Source of the DNA: Diphasiastrum complanatum
Taxonomy: Eukaryota > Streptophyta > Lycopodiopsida > Lycopodiales > Lycopodiaceae
DNA length: 64,000 nucleotides
NCBI GenBank assembly: GCA_029204225.1
Contig: CM055111.1
Coordinates: forward strand, 18,027,019-18,091,018
Direction: 5' to 3'
Shown here: piece after piece, positions 45,701 to 57,660 of the stretch
How positions within the stretch are numbered: position 1 is the stretch's first letter
How the letters are laid out: each line of letters starts with the position of its first letter
Translations under genes and position numbers: made by a program
The notes under the pieces: generated by a model
Told to the model about the DNA's origin: nothing
Seen by the model: the letters and a program-made list of their open reading frames with translations, nothing else
Databases searched by the model: none

Positions 45701-46972
45701 TAACCCCATCTGTTGCAAGTCCAAATATTATATTTCTTGTTTCACTTGCGAAACATGGATATTCTTTGTCAATGTGTTTCCATGCAGGAGAGTCTGAGGG
45801 TACTCTCATGATCTCATCCGAAGAACGATGACTAGCATGCCAATTCACAAGTTCTGCAAGAGACTTGCAACGAAACATAGAAAGAAGAGGAGATTCTACA
45901 CAAGGTATGTGAGGTGATGTGGGATGGATAGAATCGATGTGAGGTGTCGTGGGATGGATAGAATCGATGTGAGGTGTCATGAGATAGATAGAATCGATGT
46001 GTGGTGACATCGTGGAATGAATAGAATCCATAGTAGAATTTGCATGAGGTGTTTTGGGATGGATAGAATCCATGTGAGTTGTCGTGGAATGAATAGAATC
46101 TATGTGTGGTGATATCGTGGGATGAATAGATTCCATGGAAAGATCTATGTGAGGTGTGGTGGAGTGAGTGACGTGCAAAATGGAAGGATTCATAACTTTC
46201 ACATCATGAGGTGTGTAGTGACTAGTGACATCATTCTGATCATCAAAAAGATCTTCGTCTAATGCCAAAGATGATCCAAAATCGATATTTCTTATCTTGT
46301 TGATAAGATTGTCAATCGACGTGTTATAAGACATTGACATCAATGTATTATTCTACAAGAGTGAAACATTACACAAGCATTTGTTTTATTTTTTTCAAAA
46401 AAAATTATAAATATGTGTATGATAAGAACATGACTAATGTACCTCCAAATCCACATCGGGCTCCTCAATGTGCTTTCCAAACTTCCATAGATGTTGAGCC
46501 ACTATTCGTCTTTCTCAAATTTTCAATCGTTTGCATTGTTTGCACTTGCAATATATCTTTTCATTATACCTATTTTAAAATTATTTTCATTCTACAATTA
46601 CAAAAATGATTAGCTTAATGTTACAAGCTAATTTATATGTGTATAAATACAGTCCTAAGTTTTAAATAAATAATTATATAGTACTTGCGATTTAGGTCGA
46701 GGCTAGGCACCAGAACTTGATGGAGATGATGTTCCACTAAGTCTTTGCTCAAGCATTTGTGCTCTTTTTTATGATTTCATTTTGTAATAATATTGCATCT
46801 TCTTTAACTTTTTACTATCTTGTGGAGGCGTCATGCTTTAAACAATCGTAGAAAAAAAACAAAAAAGTTATATTCAACACACAATGTTGCAAATCCAAAT
46901 GTTAAGTACATAATATCTACTGTACATTTAATAAATATACCTGTTTCGAGACATTTCCTCGGTAGAAGACAT
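42776..46972 (-). pseudogene. CACTA TNP2-type transposase gene, left arm
   Basis: Multi-exon minus-strand gene. Exon 1 begins at ATG 46,972 (MSSTEEMSRNR). Later exons give a Cys-rich Transpos_assoc-like segment (YCKCKQCKR near 46,545), then a domain with repeated HIDSIHPTTP peptides (45,905-46,160). Next come the Transposase_21 core (LATDGVNPFGK, WSTWPVVLVNYNIPPWLSIK, CLPYWNNLLINYLLDPMHIF), DUF4218 (GLKSHNWLKMVEYIF, HLLVHLVQEVGI) and DUF4216 (KWFKINYRG). It ends with a very acidic tail at 42,776. Damage: a one-base loss near 45,570, a TGA after VRSVI at about 44,760 shared with the right arm, and others. In a working element this protein cuts the CACTA ends. Confidence 0.82.
45905..46160 (-). 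repeat. 30-bp coding minisatellite in TNP2, left arm
   Basis: About eight imperfect 30-bp units encode variants of HIDSIHPTTP. The right-arm counterpart is 61,975-62,230, with small differences in the units. Confidence 0.8.
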
Positions 46973-47580
46973 TTTCACTAATGAACGATTAAATTTTATC
47001 TGCAATTTTTTTGACAAGAATGTTAATGATATTGACAAAATACACTTGTTAACATATACAGTTAAAATTGATATGTACACACAAATTTAACAAGATCCAC
47101 GAATATCTTTATCACTAAAACATTTAGATACCTTACCAATGTCAAGTTGCTTGAACGAATATGACATTGTCTAATTCATGAAGAAAAGAAACAGATTCAA
47201 GCAAACTATGAAATAGAATTGTGATTTCTTTTAACTATTTAAAAAACTAAGCAGTAATTAATACATATTTGTCATTTTTATAAAATCATCAAAATCTTCA
47301 AAATCTCGAGTTTGGAAAAATCAAGTAGCTTGAATTTGATACTTACATGTGAAACAACTCTATTTTGGTCCCTATCGCTTGACATAGCCCATTGAATAAT
47401 CATCAAAGTTCAAATTTGATGCCTAACGTGTGGTTTTGATGTTGATCACTCGACATGGCTAATGAAGGAATTAGACTCAACTAATTTCAAATCTGCTGTA
47501 AATGAGATCTAATGACTTAGAAGATCTAGTAGAAGAGTTAGCAAATGGTTGCTTTTGAGCCTTTGAGAGTAGCCTCCTTT
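46973..47580. other. TNP2 upstream region, left arm
   Basis: AT-rich sequence upstream of the TNP2 start, mirrored at about 60,560-61,164. No gene seen. It is the likely promoter region of TNP2. Confidence 0.35.
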
Positions 47581-48060
47581 GCTTAAATCTGTTTACAATG
47601 CAAGTATCATAATAGAGCAAACACCTTCCTTAAAATGAACATCTAAACCACTATCCATTAGTTGCCCAACACCAAGCAAGCTCCTAGTAAGATTAGAAAC
47701 ATAGAGTACATTTTCTATATCCAATCTTTTAGAGGATCCAAGACTTAAAGAGATCCAAGACTAGCCTCACTCTCAATCCACCATGTGTCATTGGAGTAGC
47801 TCTTGCTTGTTGGTGTAGATGCCATCAAGGATGAATCAACTTCATCCTCATAATCCTCAATGGTAAGGTTGTCTTGCTTACTCTCATCTTGTGCATTCTT
47901 CTGTTTGTCACTGGGATGCAAAGTGCCTTCCACAAAAGAAGCACTTTTGTTTGGCTTTGTCTTTCTTCTTTCCTTTAGAGCTTAATTCTTGATCATCATC
48001 ACTTTTGCCATGCTTCGGATTTTCTTCTTGGACTTCCATTATGCAATACATTTAGATTGA
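47581..48060 (-). pseudogene. Copia gag-protease scrap in the left arm
   Basis: Minus-strand frame with a zinc-knuckle start (KCFFCGRHF) and a protease-like motif (NDTWWIESEASL, with the catalytic Asp changed to Glu). A following part resembles SLTRSLLGVGQLMDSGLDV. The mirrored copy is at 60,070-60,540. It is a small Copia fragment present before the arms were duplicated. Confidence 0.65.
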
Positions 48061-48900
48061 TTGTTTTTTATCACTTATCAATGGAATTGACCCCTATCAT
48101 GCGATATAGCTCAAATTTATTGTCTATCACTTGAGATAAGACATTGAGTGATCAAGTTAGAGTAATTTCGAGTTTACGACATTCATGTAACTTTGAATGT
48201 TGTGCTTACATGTGAGACAACTCAATTTTGGTCCTGATTACTCATCATTGTTCTTTGAGTGATCATAATTGACCAACATCACATCAAATAGCTCAATCTT
48301 GGTGTCTATCAATGTAAATAGCCCCATTTTGGTGTCTCTATCACTCAAGAAAGTCAAAATTTTCTACCTAACATATGATTTTGTTGCTTATCACTTGACA
48401 TGGCTCTATCAAGTGACTAGACTCAACAAGTAATATATTAAGACAACTCAAGTTCAACCCCTTGTCAAACCCCTATTACACGTGATGACTTAAATTTTAT
48501 GTCTATGCGTGGTTTTGTTGCTTATCACTCGACACAGCTCATCAAGTGATCAGACTCAACCAATCCCAAGTCTAATTTACTAAGATAGCGCATATCACAT
48601 GAGATAACTAAAATTTGATGTGTATATTTGGGAATAGCTCACATTTGGTTCATACCACTAAAGGTTTCTCATAAAGTGACGAAATTTGAGAAATTGTGTG
48701 CTCATGAAGTAGATTAAAGTCAATTCCCATCACTTTAGATAGTTCAAATCTAATGTCCAATACAAGATCTTGGTCCTTATCACTTGACATAGAAGATCGA
48801 GTGACTGAACTTGGTCAATCTATGATTTGGAACAATCAATTTTGGCCCCTAATAGATTGAATCTAGTCCTTGGGCAGGATGATTAGTTTGTTGCTTGGAA
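48061..48900. repeat. Degenerate TCACTTGACATAGCTC repeats, left arm
   Basis: The words TATCACTTGACATAGCTC, AAGTGATCAGACTCAA and CTCAATTTTGGTCC recur at irregular spacing of roughly 50-70 bp. About 300 bp (48,303-48,612) recurs almost intact at 49,638-49,944. The mirrored version is at about 59,210-60,060. Confidence 0.6.
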
Positions 48901-48980
48901 GGACAAGAGAGCAATAGTTTTATTTTAAGAAGCGATTACGGCAGCAGAGATCTAATATAGGAGCATGAGCACTTCAACAG

Positions 48981-49470
48981 ATGGACATTGCAAATGCTCA
49001 ATTTTTTCTTGTCCCCTATCACCATCTCAAGGAAAATCCATTTTACGCTCTCAATGATCTTCTGAAATCAAATTCATCTGTGATACAATCAATTAGTCAT
49101 GGCGATCCTGTTAGCATTGCTGGTAGCACCTCTGCACAAGACCACAACCAAGTATTTCACAAACAAAGATGTTTGATCCATTCCTCAACGCTAGCAATCA
49201 TCTAACAACGTCCGCTGAGTTATTTCCTTTCCATCCACTCAACACAAAATCCGAAAATACCCCACCACATTCCCTTGCACTCTTGTCAATTGCTCTCATC
49301 TCCATCCATCAACAATCCCTTAACGAAAAAAACCCACCTCTAATCCCTCCTCGGATTCCACCCACAAAGATTTCAGATCTCTTCTAGCCTTAATCTTCCT
49401 TCAACTGGCTTTAACCGCACAGCACACAGCCATGTTCCTCAAAATCTATTAGCTCATTGGTACAATACCT
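48981..49470 (+). pseudogene. Unrecognised gene fragment, left arm
   Basis: Two overlapping short frames. One begins MDIANAQFFLVPYHHLKE and continues NDLLKSNSSVIQSISHGD; both occur in the right arm as well (58,922-59,146). The composition is unlike the AT-rich surroundings, and the conserved frame hints at a captured gene piece. I do not recognise it. Confidence 0.3.
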
Positions 49471-50420
49471 CATGGAAGTAGTAGTATATATAGCGTTCCT
49501 CAGTGTATTACAAAAAAGAAAAAGGAAGATTGCACCCAGCTTAACACATGTTTTTTTATTTTTAAAAAAGATTCTGACCCAGTACGTTCTGACCTAAAAG
49601 GGTCGGAAAGGGTTTCTAAGGGACACATATATAAATATGTCTATCAATGTAAATAGCCCCATTTTGGTGTCTCTATCACTCGAGAAAGTCAAAAGTTGCT
49701 ACCTAACATATGATTTTGTTGCTTATTACTTGACATGGCTCTATCAAGTGACTAGACTCGACAAGTAATATATCAAGACAACTCAAGTTCAACCCCTTTT
49801 CAAACCCCTATTACACGTGATGACTTAAATTTTATGTCTATGCGTGGTTTTGTTGCTTATCACTCGACATGGCTCATCAAGTGATCAGACTCAACCAATC
49901 CCAGGTCTAGTATACTGAGATAGCTCATATCACATGAGATAAGGGTCAGAAAGGGTTTCTAAGGGACACATATATAACAAATTGATTAATACTTTATAAA
50001 CTAAATAATGTCCACAACTTATATGCGCCATCAAACCACATATTTACATTTGTCATTTTTTTTAAATCACAAAATTCTCTTAAACACATGGTCATTTTGT
50101 ACCAACCATATCAAATCATCTACTTGTCTTATATCAAATCAAAATACAATTAATACTCATTTGTCTTTTGCAAAAAGTCATCAAAATCTTGAAAAAAAAC
50201 ATGGTCCTCTTATACCCAAAATATGTCATATCAATCACATGCTTTTGTCCTTAAAAATTCATGCTTAAAAATATGTCATTTCACCCACATGCTTTTGTCC
50301 TCAAAATTAGAGTCAAATCATTTTTTTAGTTCCATAATTTGTCATTTTGACAAACCACTCGACATATGACACATTCCAAGCCGTAATCACAGATTTCCAT
50401 GCAAAAGAAAATTGCGTTGC
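49471..50420. other. Non-coding stretch with repeated GGGTCGGAAAGGG block, left arm
   Basis: GGGTC(G/A)GAAAGGGTTTCTAAGG occurs twice (about 49,600 and 49,946), bracketing the second copy of the TCACTTGACAT repeat. This suggests insertion or duplication through that block. No gene supported. Confidence 0.45.
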
Positions 50421-50481
50421 ACTGCCACGAGTGGCAAAAAAATGCGTGGCAGAGCCACGCGACACTTGAAATCTGGAAAAT

Positions 50482-50983
<502 letters not shown>

Positions 50984-52124
50984 ATGTCTACTAGTGGTAG
51001 CAGAGCATCAAGGAGGAGGCCAAGATCCTCTTCCGGTGGAAGAGGACAAGCCTCGGGATTAGATTCCGATTGAGTGCAAGATTTTTATACTATGCTATCT
51101 CCTGAGAAAAGGCAAAGGATAAAAGCCCTTTGTCTTTCCGAAGGAGAATCCGATCAACAAGATCGTGGATTTGTTTCGACAGACATGCCATCGAAAGAAT
51201 CCACGAATATTTTATATGACCTTGATGAGGATGATTCCATCATCATGGACATTAGGGGTAAGGTCATCATCGATAGATTGCACGACCTTACTCTTAAATA
51301 CTTTGGTCACGATTTGTTTAGCCCTTGGGAGCAACAAGACCAAGGGGACTAAGACAAGATACTTGATATATAGTACCGTGAGTTTCCACAATCAAATTGA
51401 TTTAATGACAAATGGGCAAAGATGAGTATGTGTACGCATATTCGTCATAAGCGCCAATCATTAAGACAATTTTGTAGTAAAAGCAAGAAGAGGCCGGGAT
51501 GGGCATCTAAAAAAAATTGGAAAAAAGTTGTTTATGAATCCAAGCATCCTAATCCTGAGCGCTTTAAGCAACAAAGAGAGGCAACAAAATCAAGGCTTAA
51601 TCTTTTAGGCCAATCTCACCTTGGATCGGGAGGCAGGGCCAATATGCATGCCCAATTTGTAAGCAATTCTCTTTTAGCTAATTGGATTTCATATGTTTAT
51701 TGTTTATCAATATTTTTTTTTGTTTTTTTCTAATCATCGATTGGTGTTGATGTAGGTTGAAGATTATGGGCGTAAGTATACAAATGCCGAGTACAATATT
51801 GGATATCGCCATGGCTATAGTGCCTTGGTTGATCATCTTGCGGCACAAGGCGTACATCCAAGGGTAAGTTTTTGTTACATAATTTGTATTTCTCTTATTT
51901 TTTATACACAATTTTTATTTCATTTCAATTTTATGACGTGTTTGGCTAATAATTATTAATTTGTTTTGTGAATATGTATATAGAGGGCATCCGCTTCCCT
52001 TGTGGAAGAAAGTACGGGAGGAAACCAAGGAGAAGAAGGGAATGAAGATGAAGGGGACGAAGGCGAAGACGAAGGACAAGACTCGGCTTCGGACAACAAT
52101 GAGGGAGAAGATAGCGAAGACTAA
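50984..52124 (+). pseudogene. CACTA TNPA/Transposase_24-type gene, left arm
   Basis: Three exons. Exon 1 (ATG 50,984) encodes MSTSGSRASRRRPRSSSGGR, then LSPEKRQRIKALC and the Transposase_24 segment KKRPGWASKKNWKKVVYESK followed by FKQQREATKSRLNLLGQSH. Intron 1 is 51,659-51,755 (GTAAGC to GATGTAG). Exon 2 encodes EDYGRKYTNAEYNIGYRHGY. Intron 2 runs from 51,864 to about 51,983. Exon 3 is an acidic tail ending in GEDSED. Such proteins bind CACTA subterminal repeats. A TGA interrupts LDSD/VQDF near 51,071 and is shared with the right arm; three more stops are private to this arm (near 51,351, 51,372 and 51,400). Confidence 0.82.
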
Positions 52125-52704
52125 GAAGCCTACTATTACTTCTTAGATTTGATGTATTTTTAGTATTTGCAAAAGCTAAAAAGAAGAATATTAGTATCAA
52201 TGCTCTTTTCATGAATTAGATGCGAATATGTACATTTTTTTGAATTATGAATATAAACTTTTGTATTTGATCATCTCTATCTCATTATGTATAGAATGAT
52301 TGTTTATTGTTTATGTTTTTCTATTTCATCTTGTATAAATTTGTTGTAAATATATACAAACAATAAAAAACAAACAAAACATCAAATTAAGATGATAAAA
52401 ACATACCTCATCTATTGTTTGGATGATCTTTAATTCCTTCTAAGATGCATCTCTTTTTTTCTCTATAAAAGCAAACAACGAAATCTAAATCATTTTTAGA
52501 TTACAAATCAATCAACAAAATGATAATTGCTAGAATATGAATCAAAGAATCATTGTTAAATTAAAAATCATTAATCATTGTTACATCAATCTCACCATGT
52601 TCAAGATACTATGAAAATGCACTTTATGACTCAAATGTAATCTATCAAAATTTAGAATGCATAATATATCTCATGAATAAACAATGAAAAACTAACAAAC
52701 AAAA

Positions 52705-52739
<35 letters not shown>

Positions 52740-52774
52740 GCTTTTCTTCAAAATTTAGAATGCCTAACTATCGT

Positions 52775-53988
52775 GGTATACCAATTGTATTTGGTATAGT
52801 TTTGTAGTATTTAATGTCGAATCCCCAAGAGGATAGCTTCTTTATGGTATAATGTTGATATTGTTCTGACTTATTCGTATGATATAAAATGGAGAATTAG
52901 TCTGGTTGTCAAACAGACATTTGGGTTAAGTAACCAGTATTACTTAATGGATAAATGAATGTTTTAAAATCGGATTATCAGTCTTCTCTTTCGAATCGAA
53001 GAATTGGCGTTCTACAGGAGAATTGTTATCAGAGTAGTACGAATGTACTCCACTCTATCTGATTAAGGTGTCGGCAAGAATTCGGATTGATTTCGATGTA
53101 TTCGTTCATCAATGATCATAAGTTAATCTTATTCTTGGATTAACAAAAGTTAAACAGTAGTCCTCAACAACTAGTGTTCTCCTCAGAGTTAAATCTCTTG
53201 TATAATCTTCGAATATGTTAGAAACATATGTTCGGAGATATTCAGAATACAGATATCTTATCTCAATTCTTCAGACAGGGACTATCAATTCAGTTGTATA
53301 CATACTTTTCTATCGATGACTGAGATAGACTTCTGATGATAAACGTTATTCGGGTATCGAACAAGTATTCGAGTGTCGAACAAATATTCGAATGAATGAA
53401 TAAGTTAGTTTTAAGACAGTTCGTTAGAACACTTTTACGGATACACAACATAGACTGTAATGTACTTATGCAACTGTCTGACCAGAGATAGATTTATATA
53501 AGAAAGATTGTTAGAGTACTTCAGAAGATCTCTCACAAGTACATAAACTTTTATCTCTCAGCGAATACATAAACTATATCTCCTGGTGAGTAAGACTGAA
53601 TCGTGTCTTCTCTTTATCATCTTCAGAGCGAACAATCACGTCTTTATAAATTAGAGGCGTGTCGCTTTACTGAATAAGGTTAACCAATATATATCTGACA
53701 CGTATGTAGATTATACCGCAAAGATGTATCTAACCCTGAGTTTAGATTACTATAGTTAGAATTGTCGATTCGAATCGAGTCATTTCATGTAAGTGTCTTT
53801 ATTTAAGGGTTGTTGTAGATGTCGCTTCATTGCTGAGGACTTGTCCTTTATATGTGATATTTAGTATGTCGCGAAAAATATAGGCAGGTCCCTTCATTAT
53901 ATATGTATCCAGCTCTTGTCTTCTTATGTGAATATATATTGCTTCATTCGGATGTATATTCGTTGTTTAATAAATACACATCTTCACA
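52775..53988 (-). repeat. LTR-like stretch of element H, copy 2
   Basis: Read on the minus strand it begins TGTGAAGATGTG directly after a GGAGGGGGATA purine tract and ends near CTTGGGGATTCGACA...GGTATACCA. The CTTGGGGATTCGAC-type motif near the 3' end is common in plant LTR ends. No partner LTR or primer site is present, so the far boundary is approximate. Confidence 0.55.
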
Positions 53989-54004
53989 TATCCCCCTCCT
54001 CAAA
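53989..54004 (-). promoter_or_regulatory. Polypurine tract of element H copy 2
   Basis: Minus strand reads TTTGAGGAGGGGGATA immediately before TGTGAAG. It parallels GAGGAAGGGGATA before TGTGGAG in copy 1. Confidence 0.6.
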
Positions 54005-54208
54005 TGTGAAACGTCCTCGTGAACAAACAGTATTCTTTTTGAGATTTGGTCGTTGATTAGAAAAGAATATATTCGGTTCGTTGATCAATTCGTCTTTAAA
54101 AGATATTTCTTCAGTAGGTACTTTATTCGAATTGATGGTTATTGCCTTCAAGTATTTGAAAACATCAGATACAGCATCACATAGGTAAAGGATTTGGAAA
54201 AGAACTCT

Positions 54209-55560
54209 TTAGTCTTGATACATCTCGTCATATAATTGCTGAGCGAGGTCTAAATCCCTTTGACATTCGAGTAACAATAGTTTTTCTCGAGAACGAGAGT
54301 ATCTACCAATAGCAAGATTTCCGAATTCTTCTAATTGTATCGGAAGAAGAGTGCCATCAAATAATTCTTGTACTAATTTGACATCTTCCTCCGAATCGTT
54401 CCTTAATCTGATCTCTCGAAAGAATCGTGCTGAATGCTGTAAATAATTACACTTAATATACAAATTTTGTACAAAAAATAAGGTCTTTGCTGCAAATGTG
54501 CCGAACTGTCGATAAGAATATGTACAAAATAATTTATAAGCACGGGACTTCGTTCGATCCTGCAAACTGTGTTTGATTTCTGCAAAATATTCAGCAAAAT
54601 TGCGCTCCCAGTCAATGTAGATCTCATATAGTTTAGGATACGCCATATTTATATTGATCAGCAAACCCGCATTGTCGAATGCTGCTATGTCCGCACGCTC
54701 CGTTGGTTTGTACAGTTCGAATTGACAGTGTCGTCTCTAAAATTGTCGTTTTCGATCGTCGACCTCCAAAAATTGTAGTTCTTTGATTCGAATATATTCT
54801 AAAGCATACATACAGGTTGATCCTATATACAATTCGACTGACCCGAATGGACAGACTTTAAACTTGCCCTGTAGGATTGCCCAGCATAAGCATCCTTTCT
54901 GCTCTATGTCTAACTGGTCCCATAACCAGAGAAATTCGTCCTTTTTCCACTCAATTTTCCAATCGTCGAAGGCAATGCCTACTGTGCCTGGTAGCATCAA
55001 ATAATCGACATGCCATTGCAATTCGACGTTAAGGTGATGAGGCGCCCATTTCCAAAATTTCTTTGAAAAAACTTTGAAATGTTCAGCACATACCTTCGAC
55101 TGATTTCTTTTTGTGCGCTTTGCCTTTGGTTGTACTTCTGTCGTTTCATGCGAATGAAGTGTAATCGCGAAGTTCTGATCATCGAGCTGCTGCTTGAAAG
55201 TTGTTACTTCTTTTTGCAGGTCTGATATTTGCACTAATGCCTGTGCATACTCCAAATGATCAGCAACTCCCGAACAAGCTGTTACAGATTTAAGTTCGGT
55301 TGACAGCTGTTCGATTGTGTCCAGAGCCTTTGTATATTCGGTATGTGCATCTGGCCCGGTACAACCTCCGATTGCCGACAACTCCTTCAGCTCTGCTAAC
55401 TCCTCTTCGAGTAGAGCTTTGTCGTCTTCGAGGGGTTGCAGAAAATCGATGCGAAAATTTTCGAGCATCTGATCCTGAAGTGTATTCAGCTTCATAGGAT
55501 CAATTTGTGCAGTGCCCGAAGTGCTGCATAGTTGTAAGGCAGTTTCTGCCTTTATTTTCA
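54209..55560 (-). pseudogene. Element H copy 2: coiled coil and novel helical domain
   Basis: A minus-strand frame of about 450 codons with one in-frame TAG (54,737-54,739). The N-terminal part is coiled coil (LLEEELAELKELSAIG, LQKEVTTFKQQLDDQN), then a basic patch (KAKRTKRNQSK). The helical module follows: VELQWHVDYLMLPGTVG, QKGCLCWAILQGKFKV, YIGSTCMYALEYI, and LYEIYIDWERNFAEYFAE. These match ELQWRMDYLLLP, IVQNKLNV, VIGSLHIYILEYL and LWEIYTDWEANY in copy 1, in the same order. After the 54,209 stop, coding-like text resumes to the purine tract at about 53,995. The upstream part, where copy 1 has its histone domain, was lost at the right-arm junction. Confidence 0.75.
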
Positions 55561-56047
55561 TAGTATCTTGAACATGGTGAGATTGATGTAACAATGATTA
55601 ATGATTTTTAATTTAACAATGATTCTTTGATTCATATTCTAGCAATTATCATTTTGTTGATTGATTTGTAATCTAAAAATGATTTAGATTTCGTTGTTTG
55701 CTTTTATAGAGAAAAAAAGAGATGCATCTTAGAAGGAATTAAAGATCATCCAAACAATAGATGAGGTATCTTTTTATCATCTTAATTTGATATTTTGTTT
55801 GTTTTTTATTGTTTGTATATATTTACAACAAATTTATACAAGATGAAATAGAAAAACATAAACAATAAACAATCATTCTATACATAATGAGATAGAGATG
55901 ATCAAATACAAAAGTTTATATTCATAATTCAAAAATGTGTACATATTCGCATCTAATTCATGAAAAGAGCATTGATACTAATATTCTTTTTTTTTACTTT
56001 TGCAAATACTAAAAATACATCAAATCTAAGAAGTAATAGTAGGCTTC

Positions 56048-57187
56048 TTAGTCTTCGCTATCCTCTCCCTCATCGTTGTCCGAAGCCGAATCTTGTCCTT
56101 CATCTTCGCCTTTGTCCCCTTCATCTTCATTCTCTTCTTCTCCTTGGTTTCCTCCCGTACTTTCTTCCACAAAGGAAGCGGATGCCCTCTACATACATAT
56201 TCACAAAACAAATTAATAACTATTAGCCAAACACGACATAAAATTGAAATGAAATAAAAATTGTGTATAAAAAATAAGAGAAATACAAATTATATAACAA
56301 AAACTTACCCTTGGATGTACGCCTTGTGCCGCAAGATGATCAACCAAAACACTATAGCCATGGCGATATCCAATATTGTACTCGGCATTTGTAGACTTAC
56401 GTCCATAATCTTCAACCTTCATCAACACCAATCGATGATTAGAAAAAAACAAAAAAAATATTGATAAACAATAAACATATGAAATCCAATTAGCTAAAAG
56501 AGAATTGCTTACAAATTGGGCATGCATATTGGCCCTACCTCCCGATCCAAGGTGAGATTGGCCTAAAAGATTAAGCCTTGATTTTGTTGCCTCTCTTTGT
56601 TGCTTAAAGCGCTCAGGATTAGGATGCTTGGATTCATAAACAACTTTTTCCCAATCTTTTTTAGATGCCCATCCCGGCCTCTTCTTGATTTTACTACAAA
56701 ATCGTCTTAATAATTGGCGCTTATGATAAATATGCGTACACATACTCGTCTTCGCCCATTTGTCATTAAATCGATTTGGTTGTGAAAACTCACGGTACAA
56801 TATATCAAGTATCTTGTCTTTGTCCCCTTGGTCTTGTTGCTCCCAAGGGCTAAACAAATCGTGACCAAAGTATTTAAGAGTAAGGTCGTGCAATCTATCG
56901 ATGATGACCTTACCCCTAATGTCCATGATGATGGAATCATCCTCATCAAGGTCATAGAAAATATTCGTGGATTCTTCCGATGGCATGTCTGTCGAAACGA
57001 ATCCACAATCTTGTTGATTGGATTCTCCTTTGGAAAGACAAAGGGCTTTTATCCTTTGCCTTTTCTCAGGAGATAGCATAGTATAAAAATCTTGCACTCA
57101 ATCGGAATCTAATCCCGAGGCTTGTCCTCTTCCACCGGAAGAGGATCTTGGCCTCCTCCTTGATGCTCCGCTACCACTAGTAGACAT
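56048..57187 (-). pseudogene. CACTA TNPA/Transposase_24-type gene, right arm
   Basis: Same three-exon gene as on the left, better preserved. From ATG 57,187, MSTSGSGASRRRPRSSSGGR. It has the shared TGA (about 57,100), then an uninterrupted exon 1 with KKRPGWASKKDWEKVVYESK and FKQQREATKSRLNLLGQSH. Exons 2 and 3 follow across the mirrored introns and end in an acidic tail at 56,048. If the gene used a start downstream of the shared TGA, the conserved domain would be open here, so loss of function is likely but not proven. Confidence 0.82.
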
Positions 57188-57239
57188 GACTATTGAGAGA
57201 AAGATATGAAGTTGTGAAAAGAACTTGGAAAGATATCAA

Positions 57240-57403
57240 ATGTGAAAAATGAATGTGTGTGTGTGTGTGTGTGTGTGAAAGAGAGAGAGATGTGTGAGAG
57301 AGTGAAAAAGAAAAGCAAACTTTTAAATGTGTGAAAAATGAAAAGGAGGTGTGAAAGAGTGTGTGAAAGAGAAAGAGAGATTGGAAATTGGAGAGTGAAA
57401 GAT

Positions 57404-57443
<40 letters not shown>

Positions 57444-57660
57444 AAAGAGTGGAGAGATTGAGAAAAAAGTGGAGAGGAGTGAAAAGAAATAAACGATTGA
57501 GAGTGAGAGATTGAAAGAGAAAGAGAAATGAGAGATTGAAAGCCTGAGAGTGAGAGCTTGAGAGTCAGAGTTTGAGTGTGAGAGCTTGAGAGCCTCAAAT
57601 CCACAAGAAAGCATGGAGAAATATTGAATGAGGGCCTTTATATTCATTTTCCAGATTTCA
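57240..57660 (-). promoter_or_regulatory. TNPA promoter and microsatellite leader, right arm
   Basis: Mirror of 50,482-50,983. It carries (GT)n at about 57,253-57,276 and 57,404-57,427 with (GA)n nearby. Repeat numbers differ from the left arm, showing independent slippage. Confidence 0.5.

Larger units (their letters stand above)
52619..55553. other. Spacer of the inverted repeat
   Basis: About 2.9 kb of unique sequence between the arms, made of a second, truncated element H copy (coding module plus LTR-like stretch). A (CT)n run lies at 52,707-52,734. Confidence 0.85.
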
